Source: Treponema denticola (GTDB taxonomy: Bacteria > Spirochaetota > Spirochaetia > Treponematales > Treponemataceae). Taken from it: 64,000 nt of DNA. This document shows, piece after piece, positions 8,499 to 16,831 of the stretch. The stretch spans positions 248,001 to 312,000 of the forward strand of contig NZ_CP051302.1 in the NCBI RefSeq assembly GCF_024181405.1. The letters are read 5' to 3'. Numbering within the stretch: the first letter of the stretch is position 1; the number at the start of each line of letters is the position of its first letter. Below the pieces are notes generated by a model that was given only the letters and a program-made list of their open reading frames with translations, ran no database searches and was not told where the DNA came from. Both the position numbers and the translations under genes were made by a program.

Positions 8499-9176
8499 CT
8501 ATTTTGAAACATAGCCCCCTGCAAAGTCCATAACGCTTGCGGCACCGTAGGGGGCTTTGCCTTCATCGTTATAACCGATACCTACCTTCTTAAATTCAGT
8601 TTTGAGGATATTTATGCGGTGTCCGCGATCTGCCACTCCATCGTCGATTAAAAGCTGAGCTACAATTTCTCTCCCTGTCTTAGGGCCGTATGCACAGTTT
8701 TCTCCGGCAGTTATAAGCACCTTTCCATAACGGTTCATACGGTCAAAGGGAGAAGATCCGTCGCTGCCGTAATGACCTGTTTTTCCCGTATTAGCCTGGT
8801 CATCGGCAAGCCACTGGGCCGCAAGACACAGGCCTTTTTCTAGTTCTAAAAAATCCATGGGATTCGTCTTCATCAGAACATTGATACATTCTTTTACTGC
8901 CGATGCCCCCTCATTTGTTAATATAGGAATTTGTCCCGGAGCTTTATAGAGTTTTCCGTCAAAATATTTCAGTCGTGGTTTAATTTCTTCTTCGGCATAT
9001 TTTTTAGGATTGCGTCTTACCCTATTAAGTTCAATTAGAATATCTCTTATGATAGGGCTTTGTGCTGCATTATCATTTGAAGGGACATGCTTGGATGCCG
9101 GCGAAGAAAGACTTTCGCATGAACTTAACAAAATAAAGATTGCAAAGAGCCAAAGTGCAAATAACTTGTTTTTCAT
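8499..9176 (-). CDS. CAP/SCP-domain lipoprotein
   Basis: A 225-residue exported protein. The N-terminus has a hydrophobic signal and a lipobox ending at Cys20 (ILLSSC), so it should be lipid-anchored. The rest is a CAP (cysteine-rich secretory/antigen 5/PR-1) domain of the bacterial YkwD type, with LIELNRVRRNPKKYAE near the start, a GHYGSDGSSPFDRMNRYG stretch and the family motif DRGHRINIL. The function of bacterial CAP proteins is largely unsettled. The start ATG at 9176 follows GGAGG. It is divergent from murE with about 140 bp between the starts. Confidence 0.85.
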   Translation of the reverse strand: MKNKLFALWLFAIFILLSSCESLSSPASKHVPSNDNAAQSPIIRDILIELNRVRRNPKKYAEEEIKPRLKYFDGKLYKAPGQIPILTNEGASAVKECINVLMKTNPMDFLELEKGLCLAAQWLADDQANTGKTGHYGSDGSSPFDRMNRYGKVLITAGENCAYGPKTGREIVAQLLIDDGVADRGHRINILKTEFKKVGIGYNDEGKAPYGAASVMDFAGGYVSK

Positions 9177-9282
9177 ATCCTTACCTCCGCAGAATTGAAT
9201 TAAGTATGATTTAACGTAGTGAATTAAACAAATAATTGTAGCATGGATTATATCTTAATATCAATATGCCCATCAATATTAC

Positions 9283-9311
9283 TTGATAATTTTTATTTTA
9301 TCAATTATACT
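9283..9311 (+). promoter_or_regulatory. murE promoter, start codon 7 nt after the -10
   Basis: TTGATA (9283-9288) and TATACT (9306-9311) are separated by 17 nt. The murE ATG lies 7 nt downstream, where transcription should begin, and no Shine-Dalgarno is present. A leaderless mRNA is inferred. Confidence 0.7.
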
Positions 9312-9318
9312 TTTTAAT

Positions 9319-10917
9319 ATGGAATATACAAAATCGATTGCGGAATGCATCAAGGCTATTGAAGTTGTAAATTGTTTTGGAAACGATAAATCTCTTATAA
9401 ATTCTACGGAGTATGATTCGCGTAAGGTTCGGCCTTACAGCTATGATGATAAGACGGGCTTAAAAAAAGGAGACGCCTTTTTTGCTCTTCCCGGAATTCA
9501 TACCGACGGAAAAAAATTTATAAATTCTGCAATCGAAAACGGAGCCGTTTGTGTTTTCTATGAGGGAGATTTAAATAATCATTCTTGTGATGAAATTTGT
9601 TATGTTCAGGTGAATGATGTACGCAAAACCATGTCCAAGGTTTCTGCCCTTCTTTATGATGAGCCCTCAAGGACATTAGGCCTAATAGGCGTTACCGGAA
9701 CCGAAGGGAAGAGCAGCACTGTTTCTTTTATCTTTCAGCTTTTAAACCTTTGCGGAAAAAAGGCCGGTTTTTTTTCTACCGTCGAATATTCCATAGACGG
9801 AAATGTAATTCCGAACCCGGAACATCAGACCACTCCCGAATCTAATGTCGTTCAGCTGCGTCTGGCTCAAATGAGAGATTCAGGCTGCGGCTATGCTGTA
9901 GTTGAAGCCTCGTCGCACGGTCTTTCCCCTAGGACTTCCCGTCTTGAAGATGTGATCTTTGATGCAGGTGTTTTTATGAACGTAACTCAGGAGCACTTGG
10001 AATTTCACGGAACCATCGAGCAGTACCGATATGATAAGGCCAATCTTTTTAGGGCTTTGGATAAAAATCCGGGAAAAGGATTCCCCATATTCGGAATAGT
10101 AAATTATGAAGACCCGTCCGCCCCTTATTTTATGGAAGCAACTCAAAAAAATGTCTACCCTTTTAGTACCGAGCTTAAAGACCTAAAAAAGATTGAAGAA
10201 TATAAAGGCCTTTTTGCAAAGGATATTGAAGAGTCCTCAAGCGGAATTAAATTTACGCTTTGTGATTTTTCAGATAAAAAAGAATATGGGTGCGAATTAA
10301 AACTCGCAGGAATCTTTAATGTAAAAAATATTCTCGCCTCGGTCTTGGCAGTACAAAGAATTACGGGGCTTGATATCGCGTGCATAATCGAAAAACTTCC
10401 TCTTGTAAAACCTGTAAAGGGAAGAATGATGCTGATAGATGAGGGACAGGATTTTGAAGTGCTTATCGATTATGCTCACACGCCTTCTTCCTTTATGACA
10501 ATTTTTCCTTCAATAAAAGAACGCATAAAAAAATCGGGAGGGAAGGTTATAAGTCTTTTCGGTTCAGGCGGAGAAAGAGACGTAAAAAAGAGACCCGAAC
10601 AGGGAAGGATTGCAGCCCTATATTCCGATATTGTAATTCTTGCAGACGAAGACCCTCGCGGAGAGGACTCCGTTGAACTTTTGGAAATGATAGCCGCAGG
10701 CTGTCCCGAAAAAAAACGCGGAGAAGAACTCTTTATAATACCAGACCGTCCCTCTGCAATCAAAAAAGCCTTCAGTCTTGCAGGTAAAAACGATGCAGTC
10801 CTCCTTTTGGGAAAGGGACATGAAAACTCCATCATCTTTAAAGATAGAACCATGCCCTACGATGAAGAAACAACGGCAAGAAAATTATTAATCGGCGCAG
10901 ACTGTACAAATCCGTAA
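9319..10917 (+). CDS. murE: UDP-N-acetylmuramoyl-L-alanyl-D-glutamate ligase, MurE
   Basis: A 532-residue cytoplasmic Mur ligase that adds the third amino acid to the peptidoglycan stem peptide. The ATP-binding loop GVTGTEGKSS lies near residues 134-143, and HQTTPE and YAVVEASSHGL follow. The specificity loop reads DEDPRGED, unlike the DNPR motif of diaminopimelate enzymes and unlike the usual lysine type. Treponemes are reported to use L-ornithine, which this enzyme probably adds. An upstream in-frame TTG at 9283 is rejected because it is the -35 box. The likely start, ATG 9319, has no Shine-Dalgarno. Confidence 0.93.
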   Translation: MEYTKSIAECIKAIEVVNCFGNDKSLINSTEYDSRKVRPYSYDDKTGLKKGDAFFALPGIHTDGKKFINSAIENGAVCVFYEGDLNNHSCDEICYVQVNDVRKTMSKVSALLYDEPSRTLGLIGVTGTEGKSSTVSFIFQLLNLCGKKAGFFSTVEYSIDGNVIPNPEHQTTPESNVVQLRLAQMRDSGCGYAVVEASSHGLSPRTSRLEDVIFDAGVFMNVTQEHLEFHGTIEQYRYDKANLFRALDKNPGKGFPIFGIVNYEDPSAPYFMEATQKNVYPFSTELKDLKKIEEYKGLFAKDIEESSSGIKFTLCDFSDKKEYGCELKLAGIFNVKNILASVLAVQRITGLDIACIIEKLPLVKPVKGRMMLIDEGQDFEVLIDYAHTPSSFMTIFPSIKERIKKSGGKVISLFGSGGERDVKKRPEQGRIAALYSDIVILADEDPRGEDSVELLEMIAAGCPEKKRGEELFIIPDRPSAIKKAFSLAGKNDAVLLLGKGHENSIIFKDRTMPYDEETTARKLLIGADCTNP

Positions 10918-10960
10918 ATATTGGATACAATAATAGTAACATAATTATAAGGAGTTTATT

Positions 10961-11137
10961 ATGGCAGGAAAATTTGAAATTTACAAAGACAAATCAAACA
11001 AATTCCGCTTTAGATTAAAAGCAGGAAACGGTGAAGTAATTGCTGTAGGTGAAGCTTATGAATCAAAAGCCGGTTGTTTAAGCGGCATAGAATCCGTACG
11101 CAAAAATGCACCTGATGCTGCAGTTGTTGAAGTTTAA
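10961..11137 (+). CDS. DUF1508 (YegP-like) small protein
   Basis: A 58-residue protein beginning MAGKFEIYKDKSNKFRFRLK, with the family pattern of GEVIAVGEAYESKAGC and SVRKNAPDAAVVEV. One DUF1508 repeat is present, whereas YegP of enterobacteria has two. AAGGAG lies 7 nt before the ATG. It follows murE by 43 bp. The molecular function of the family is unknown. Confidence 0.85.
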   Translation: MAGKFEIYKDKSNKFRFRLKAGNGEVIAVGEAYESKAGCLSGIESVRKNAPDAAVVEV

Positions 11138-11308
11138 AACGACTGATTTTTAATCCCACGGGCTGTCTTAAAAGTTAGGCTATTTACGGCAGCCCCTTTA
11201 AATTTATCCCAATCCATTTTTTTTTACCTTGTCTAAAGAATAAACCAAAAAGTTCGTAACAACGCCAGATTCCAAAGGGCGGCAAGCCTTTTGGCAGTTT
11301 TGAATCAG

Positions 11309-11376
11309 CCTCTTGTAAATAGGCGAGGCAGATACAAGGCACGAACAAAAAACACCCGCAGTCGTGCTTTTTGCAG
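11309..11376. repeat. Dispersed repeat, copy B
   Basis: This stretch aligns, on the opposite strand, with 502-570. Shared blocks include AAATAGG, GCAGAT, a 16-base identity CAAAAAACACCCGCAG, and CTTTTTG. Overall identity by eye is about 75%. It lies in a 474-bp gap (11138-11611) that shows no credible gene. The same gap also holds the hairpin CTTAGGGC-AGAG-CCCTAAG (11488-11506). Confidence 0.6.
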
Positions 11377-11511
11377 AATATATTTTTATACTACTTTGCA
11401 TATCCCAACCTTTAAATTTGCTTAAATCATTTGTTTTTAATACTTAACTAAAGAACGTATTTAAACATTGCACAATAGTCCGGGTTCTTAGGGCAGAGCC
11501 CTAAGCAGCGC

Positions 11512-11540
11512 GAGTACAACCAGCGTAGCTTCAAGGTAAA
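11512..11540. repeat. Short dispersed sequence shared with 44844-44872
   Basis: AGTACAACCAGCGTAGCTTC followed by AAGGTAAA matches ACTACAACCAATGCAGCTTC followed by AAGGCAAA downstream of the Rpn gene, with about 23 of 28 bases identical. Both copies lie in gene-poor gaps next to other repeats. Confidence 0.4.
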
Positions 11541-11555
11541 AAGGGATGGGGTTAT

Positions 11556-11604
11556 AGGGGAAGGGAAAAACCCCTGCTCTGAACGGGGGTTTGTCCTTTC
11601 CCCT
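11556..11604. terminator. Bidirectional terminator-like hairpin
   Basis: AGGGGAAGGGAAAAACCCC is complemented by GGGGGTTTGTCCTTTCCCCT across a short loop. It sits just after the mnmG stop, with the DUF1508 gene converging from the other side. Confidence 0.6.
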
Positions 11605-11611
11605 AAATTAT

Positions 11612-13498
11612 TTATAAGAGTATGGATAGTAACATAATATCCGAAGGCCTAATCCCCCTAATCCTGCTTGCTTGCCCTATGGTTTCGGGGCGTACTTCTT
11701 TTAGGCGGGCGCGTGATTCGGTAGAAAGGCCCGAAACTGCATCATAGTCAAAGTCGGCCGGAATTTTAGTGTTTTCCATACGTTTCACCTTGGCTATCTT
11801 CCTGTTTTGAACGGCTATATAGTGTTCATACCTTATTTCAAGCTCGGCCGATTCTAAAAGTTCTGCGCTGTAATCCTTGGAATTTTCATCTATTGAGCAT
11901 ATACATTCAAGGGAAACTTGAGGGTCATGGAGGGCATCGGCAAGGCTCTTCCCGATATGGTTTTTAAGTTCGGGATTTTTTGCAATGAGATCCCTCGTAA
12001 TCTTTATATCCTTCCATAGCGATATTATTTTTTCTCTGGTTAAAAGTTTTTCCTTTAGGCGGTTTGATGCCTCCTTGGTTTGAAGTCCTATTTGATAAGC
12101 CCTTTCCGTAAGCCTTTCATCGGCTGTGTCATGCCTCAGGTTCAGTCGGTACTCTGCACGGGCCGTAAACATTCGGTAAGGCTCATCCACTCCCTGAGTT
12201 ACAAGGTCGTCGATCATAACGCCTATGTAGGCCTCATCCCTCTTTAGCACAAATGGAACATATTTTTCGTCCTTAAATTTTAGAGAGCGCGAAAAAAGGG
12301 CTGCGTTTATACCGGCGATTATGCCCTGACCTCCGGCTTCTTCATAACCCGAGGTTCCGTTTATCTGCCCTGCCAAAAAGAGGCCTTCAATCCTCCGTGT
12401 CTGAAGATCCGATGAAAGCTGGATCGGCGAAACATAGGCATAGTCTACGGCATAGGCGGGACGGGTAATTATTACATCCTTAAAGCAGGGAATGGTTCTT
12501 ATCATTCTGTCCTGCACGTCTTCTGGAAGCGAGGAAGAAAGCCCGTTTATATAAAGCTCTTCCGTGTTTAAACCTTCCGGTTCTATGTAGACATGGTGGC
12601 GGTCCCGTTCGGGGAATTTTTTAATCTTATCTTCGATGGAGGGGCAGTAGCGGGCTCCCGTCCCTGTGATTTTGCCCGAAAAAAGGGCTGCCCTATGAAG
12701 GTTCTCCCTTATTATATTGTGGGTTTCCCGATTGGTATGAGTTATATAGCATTTTGCATAGGGCCTGTGTATTTCCGCATTTGAAAAAGAAAAGGGACGC
12801 ATAATCTCATCGGCTTCCTGCTCTTCGGTAAGGGAAGAATCGAAGGAGCGGCGGAGGATACGCATGGGCGTTCCAGTTTTAAGCCTGCCCACGGTAAAGC
12901 CCTTCTTTGCAAGGGCGGGGCCGAGACCTATGGCTGCTCTTTCACCGAGCCTTCCGTCGGGAGATTCGTATTCGCCTATGTAAATCTTGCCTTCCATAAA
13001 GGTGCCGGTTGCAAGGACTACCGCCTTAGCCGAAAATTCCCTACCTCTTTCCGTCTTTACATACTGAACACTTCCCTTTTCTACATAGCCCGATTCATTT
13101 GTGTTTGAAGAAACTATATCGATAACAGTGTCCTGAAAAACATGGAGGTTCTTTTCAAGCTCTATTGCGTGCTTTGCCAGCTGAGAATAAAGGAATTTGT
13201 CGGCTTGAACCCTTGGCGCTTGAACTGCCGGCCCTCGGCTCTTGTTTAAAAGCCTGTACTGAATCATCGAGGCATCTGCGAGCTTCCCCATTTCGCCGCC
13301 GAGGGCATCTATCTCGCGGACTATGTTTCCCTTGGAGATGCCTCCTATCGAAGGGTTGCATGAAAGGCGGCCCGCGCTGTCGAGAGTCTGGGTAATCAAG
13401 AGGACAGCTTCCCCCATTCTGGCGGAAGCTAGGGCGGCTTCAATGCCTGCATGTCCTGCTCCTACGACTATTACATCATAATCGGAAAATCTATACAT
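11612..13498 (-). CDS. mnmG: tRNA uridine-5-carboxymethylaminomethyl modification enzyme MnmG
   Basis: A 628-residue FAD protein that with MnmE modifies the wobble uridine of several tRNAs. The N-terminal dinucleotide fold VIVVGAGHAGIEAALASARMG is seen at residues 9-29. Further family blocks are SCNPSIGGISKGNIVREIDALGG, LKTGTPMR, GYEEAGGQGIIAGINAA and the C-terminal helical end ASRIRGIRPSDIMLLSILL. The length is typical. The start at 13498 lies 15 nt after the stop of the M18 peptidase gene, so the two are probably co-transcribed. Confidence 0.96.
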   Translation of the reverse strand: MYRFSDYDVIVVGAGHAGIEAALASARMGEAVLLITQTLDSAGRLSCNPSIGGISKGNIVREIDALGGEMGKLADASMIQYRLLNKSRGPAVQAPRVQADKFLYSQLAKHAIELEKNLHVFQDTVIDIVSSNTNESGYVEKGSVQYVKTERGREFSAKAVVLATGTFMEGKIYIGEYESPDGRLGERAAIGLGPALAKKGFTVGRLKTGTPMRILRRSFDSSLTEEQEADEIMRPFSFSNAEIHRPYAKCYITHTNRETHNIIRENLHRAALFSGKITGTGARYCPSIEDKIKKFPERDRHHVYIEPEGLNTEELYINGLSSSLPEDVQDRMIRTIPCFKDVIITRPAYAVDYAYVSPIQLSSDLQTRRIEGLFLAGQINGTSGYEEAGGQGIIAGINAALFSRSLKFKDEKYVPFVLKRDEAYIGVMIDDLVTQGVDEPYRMFTARAEYRLNLRHDTADERLTERAYQIGLQTKEASNRLKEKLLTREKIISLWKDIKITRDLIAKNPELKNHIGKSLADALHDPQVSLECICSIDENSKDYSAELLESAELEIRYEHYIAVQNRKIAKVKRMENTKIPADFDYDAVSGLSTESRARLKEVRPETIGQASRIRGIRPSDIMLLSILL

Positions 13499-13513
13499 TT
13501 TCTTGTAAAACTC

Positions 13514-14806
13514 TTATTTGTAAAATTCTGCAAAGGCCTTTGTAATATATTCCTGATCTTCGGTGCCCCCCAATTCCCGCACCGAATGCATACCCAATAT
13601 GGGGTTTCCTATATCGACACTCTTTATGTTGAGGTTAGAAACGGAAATCGGGCCTATCGTCGAGCCACCGGCCATATCGGAGCGGTTTACGAAGTTTTGA
13701 CATGGAACCTTCGCCCTTGCACAGATATCCCTAAAGATTGCAGCCGATATACCGTCGGTAGTATAGCTCATGGAAGCTGCTACCTTAATTGCGGGTCCCT
13801 TGTTCATAAGCGGGAAGTTTGTAATATCATTTTTTTCTGTATAGTTGGGATGAAGGGCATGAGCCTGATCCGCAGAGATTAAAAAGGACTTTGCCAAGGC
13901 TTTTTGCAATTCTTCAAAAGCATTTCCCTTTGAGGCGCTTACAATTATTCTTTGCAAGGTATCGTGGAGGAAGGGGCTGCCCGCGCCTTGAGCTGTCCTT
14001 GAGCCGACTTCTTCATTGTCAAAAATAGCGGCAACCTGCACAAAATTTGAAGGGAGGGCATCGCCTAGGGCATCGATGGAGGCACAGGCCATTCCAAGGT
14101 TGTCTATTCTTCCTACGGAGAAAAACTCGTTGTTTGCTCCGATAAAGCAGCCGGGCTGTCTGTCATAGAGGTAGAGGTCAAAGTCCAAAATCTTATCAAC
14201 CGTTACTCCGGCTTCTTCGGCTATAAGGTTCATCAAAAAGCCTTTTTCTTCAAGTTTTTCGTTTATTAAAGCGATTAGGGGGAGGGTGTCTTTTTGTTTG
14301 TTGAATTTATAGCCGTCATTTATTTCCCTATTCATGTGAATGGCAAGGCTCGGAATTGTCAAAAGGTTTTTATCGAAGTTGATAAGTTTTACTTCCGGTT
14401 TTAAAAGGTCATCGGTTTTTATGATAACCCTTCCTGCAGCCGAAAGGGGCCTATCAAACCATGTTGAAAGAATTACTCCTCCGTAGCCTTCGGTGTTTAG
14501 TTTTAGATAGTGATTGTTTACCTTAATTTCGGGATTAGGCTTTATTCGGAAAGTAGGAGAATCGCTGTGGCTTCCTACGATCCTAAAACCGTTTTCGGCA
14601 TTGCCGGACTTGGGCATCTGCCATGCTATTAAAGCACTCCCGTTATTTGTTACAAAATATCTTCCTTGAGGTTTTAACTCAAAGCTGTCTTCTCTTTTTA
14701 AATGAACAAAGCCCTTTGCTTCTAAAAATTCGCCTGCATTTTTTATTGCATGGTAAACCGATGGGCTCTTGTCGATGAACTTCATCAATGCTTCCGCTTT
14801 TTTCAT
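13514..14806 (-). CDS. M18 family aspartyl aminopeptidase
   Basis: A 430-residue cytosolic metallopeptidase. Zinc ligands and catalytic residues are visible: the His in VGSHSDSPTFRIKP, the central Asp in SVGRIDNLGMA, the Glu pair in AIFDNEEVGSRTAQGAGS, and the C-terminal His in GMHSVRELGG. Family members remove N-terminal acidic or other residues from peptides. The ATG at 14806 follows AAGGAGC. It has its own promoter and is followed by mnmG. The product is of the usual length. Confidence 0.93.
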   Translation of the reverse strand: MKKAEALMKFIDKSPSVYHAIKNAGEFLEAKGFVHLKREDSFELKPQGRYFVTNNGSALIAWQMPKSGNAENGFRIVGSHSDSPTFRIKPNPEIKVNNHYLKLNTEGYGGVILSTWFDRPLSAAGRVIIKTDDLLKPEVKLINFDKNLLTIPSLAIHMNREINDGYKFNKQKDTLPLIALINEKLEEKGFLMNLIAEEAGVTVDKILDFDLYLYDRQPGCFIGANNEFFSVGRIDNLGMACASIDALGDALPSNFVQVAAIFDNEEVGSRTAQGAGSPFLHDTLQRIIVSASKGNAFEELQKALAKSFLISADQAHALHPNYTEKNDITNFPLMNKGPAIKVAASMSYTTDGISAAIFRDICARAKVPCQNFVNRSDMAGGSTIGPISVSNLNIKSVDIGNPILGMHSVRELGGTEDQEYITKAFAEFYK

Positions 14807-14837
14807 ATTCTAAGCTCCTTATTCTGATGTATTGAAG

Positions 14838-14866
14838 ATTATATCAGAATATGGAATTCAAGGCAA
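14838..14866 (-). promoter_or_regulatory. Promoter of the M18 peptidase-mnmG unit, overlapped by an inverted repeat
   Basis: TTGCCT and TATAAT are spaced 17 nt on the minus strand. The inverted repeat ATTCTGAT (14821-14828)/ATCAGAAT (14843-14850) spans from the -10 to the first transcribed bases and could be an operator. Confidence 0.5.
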
Positions 14867-14973
14867 TATCGTACTTAAATTTTAGCCTAATTCTTAGGAA
14901 TATACGGATGTGTGATTAAGGTAATAGACTTTCCGTCCTCTAAAAAATACACTACAATATGGGGAATCAAGTG

Positions 14974-15014
14974 TCAAATGCCGAGGAAATTGTAATTTGT
15001 TCCTCGACATTTGA
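14974..15014. terminator. Hairpin after the rnf operon
   Basis: TCAAATGCCGAGGAA pairs with TTCCTCGACATTTGA across an 11-nt loop, with one mismatch. It lies 11 bp after the rnfA stop. There is no U-run in the rnf direction, so it may act as an mRNA 3' end or a weak terminator. Confidence 0.5.
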
Positions 15015-15025
15015 ACTTTGATCTT

Positions 15026-15598
15026 TTAAATCAGTCCTTTGAAACCTTCAAATGCCATGGATAGAAGGGCTGCAGCAATAAAGAGAATGGGCGTTCCTTT
15101 TAAGAATTTCGGAACAGGGGCATTATCTATTCTTTGTCTTAAGCCTGCTAAGAGCAGGAGCGAAATCATAAAGCCGAAAGCTGAACCTGCAGCATGAACA
15201 AGGGCTTGTACAAAGGTATAGCCTTCATCAATGGCATCGATTGTAACTGCAAGGATTGCACAGTTTGTCGTAATCAGGGCCAAATAAACCCCCATCGAGC
15301 TGTAAAGGGCAGGAGCCGCTTTTTTTAGATAGAATTCTACCAACTGAACCAAGCTTGCAATTACCAAGATAAAGATAAGGGTCTGAAGGAATTCGAGATT
15401 TCCTATCAATACGTAATTGTATATGGGATAGGTTACGGCTGTGGCCAAAAGAGTAACGAAGAGTACGGCCCAGCCCATGCCTACCGATTTTTTTACGTCG
15501 GAGGACATTCCTATAAAGGGGCAAAGGGCTAAAAAGCGCATTAAAACTACGTTTTTTACAAGGATTGCAGAAAGAAAAATACTAAGTGTTTCGGGCAT
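15026..15598 (-). CDS. rnfA: Rnf complex subunit A (RsxA/RnfA)
   Basis: A 190-residue six-helix membrane protein of the Rnf/Nqr-type ion-pumping complex. Family blocks are present: ILVKNVVLMRFLALCPFIGMS, VGMGWAVLFVTLLATAVTYPI, TTNCAILAV and a closing RQRIDNAPVPKFLKGTPI. RnfA and RnfE form a pseudo-symmetric pair that binds an iron-sulfur cluster at the membrane. It is the last gene of the visible rnfCDGEA operon, 3 nt after rnfE. Confidence 0.95.
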   Translation of the reverse strand: MPETLSIFLSAILVKNVVLMRFLALCPFIGMSSDVKKSVGMGWAVLFVTLLATAVTYPIYNYVLIGNLEFLQTLIFILVIASLVQLVEFYLKKAAPALYSSMGVYLALITTNCAILAVTIDAIDEGYTFVQALVHAAGSAFGFMISLLLLAGLRQRIDNAPVPKFLKGTPILFIAAALLSMAFEGFKGLI

Positions 15599-15601
15599 TT
15601 T

Positions 15602-16261
15602 TTACTCCTCCTCTTTTTTAGCTTCCGGCTCGGTTTGCGGAGCAGGCGAACTTTGAATTTTTTTCTTAGGTCTTTCTAAAAGCTTTTTTGCAAAGAGGTT
15701 TATCGAAATCATAATACCGAATACAAAAAAGCCGCCGGGTGCATTTGCAAAAAAGCGTATATGATAGGCTTCGGGTATAAAGACGTTTCCTGCCAAGGCT
15801 CCCGAACCTAATATTTCTCTTATAGCCGAAATAAGCACAAGAACTATCGTATAACCGACTCCCATTCCCAGAGCGTCTAAAACGGATTTTCCGGGGCTTT
15901 CTTTTGAAGCAAAGGATTCGACTCTTCCCATAATAATACAGTTTACAACGATCAGCTTAATAAAAAGCCCCATTGCATCCGATAGGGCAGGGGTATAGGC
16001 CTGCATCAATAGGTCTACAATAGTCGTAAAGGAGGCTATTACTATGATAAAAACCGGAATTCTTATGTCCTGAGGGATTAGTTTTCTAAAAATACTTATT
16101 ATCAACTCGCTCATAACGATAACAAAGGTCATCGCAAGTCCCATTCCAAGGCCGTTTAGGACATTTGTTGTAACTGCCAGAGAAGAACAGAGGCCTATCA
16201 TTAAAACCAAAAGGGGATTGCTTCGGATAATTCCGTTTGTGAAAATATTTAAGTTTTTCAT
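15602..16261 (-). CDS. rnfE: Rnf complex subunit E (RsxE/RnfE)
   Basis: A 219-residue membrane protein homologous to RnfA. Characteristic segments are NPLLVLMIGLCSSLAVTTN, IVNCIIMGRVESFASK-type VNCIIMGRVESFA and GVGYTIVLVLISAIREILGSG. The C-terminus is an Lys/Glu/Pro-rich tail of about 25 residues. The gene starts 1 nt after the rnfG stop, with its ribosome binding site inside rnfG (GGAGG). Confidence 0.95.
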   Translation of the reverse strand: MKNLNIFTNGIIRSNPLLVLMIGLCSSLAVTTNVLNGLGMGLAMTFVIVMSELIISIFRKLIPQDIRIPVFIIVIASFTTIVDLLMQAYTPALSDAMGLFIKLIVVNCIIMGRVESFASKESPGKSVLDALGMGVGYTIVLVLISAIREILGSGALAGNVFIPEAYHIRFFANAPGGFFVFGIMISINLFAKKLLERPKKKIQSSPAPQTEPEAKKEEE

Positions 16262-16831
16262 TTATTTTCCCTCCTCCAAGTTATTTTTGGCCATATATTC
16301 TATTGCCGTAACGGAGGCATCTTTTAAAATTGCAGCAACACCTTTTGATGTTATTGTAGCTCCTCCGATTGCATTTATATCGGCCTTTACCTCAAAGGCT
16401 GAATCAAGTGCCTTTCCGTTAAATTGTCCCGCAAATGGTTCTTCTGCAGCCTTGCTTCCTAAGCTGGGTGTATCGGTAAGCTCTAAGAATTCTATCTTGC
16501 GTATTGTCTTGTTTAGGTCTATGGCTATCAATATGGTTGCACTTGCATAGGTGGGCCCCTTAGCTGTTATGGTAAGGCCTACTATTTTTCCGCTTTTTAC
16601 TGCCGTATAAGCATTTAAAAACTTGGTTTTATTTAAGCCTTCGGGAATTTCCGCACTTATTTCTTTAAAGTCTTCAGCTTCAGGAAAAACGGCCTTTAAT
16701 GCCCTGTTTGTTTTTTCCGCCTTTACTTCAGCAATCCGCGGGGCTGTAAAGCTGTAAACTGCCGCAAGGGCTAAACACGCTATGACCGCATAGGCTGAAA
16801 GGGTAAGGGCTAACTTTATCATCTGTTTCAT
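16262..16831 (-). CDS. rnfG: Rnf complex subunit G, flavoprotein
   Basis: A 189-residue protein with one N-terminal membrane helix (residues 8-30) and an extracytoplasmic FMN-binding domain. The FMN is expected to be attached covalently to Thr of the motif INAIGGATITS near residue 158. Most RnfG have SGAT here, so the Gly for Ser change is mild. Attachment is catalysed by a flavin transferase (Ftp/ApbE), which in treponemes is known as a separate lipoprotein not seen in this window. It overlaps rnfD by 4 nt (ATGA). Confidence 0.93.
   Translation of the reverse strand: MKQMIKLALTLSAYAVIACLALAAVYSFTAPRIAEVKAEKTNRALKAVFPEAEDFKEISAEIPEGLNKTKFLNAYTAVKSGKIVGLTITAKGPTYASATILIAIDLNKTIRKIEFLELTDTPSLGSKAAEEPFAGQFNGKALDSAFEVKADINAIGGATITSKGVAAILKDASVTAIEYMAKNNLEEGK

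Noticed and set aside
9283..9318. Longer murE start at TTG 9283
   Set aside because: The TTG is the -35 box of a good promoter and no ribosome binding site precedes it.
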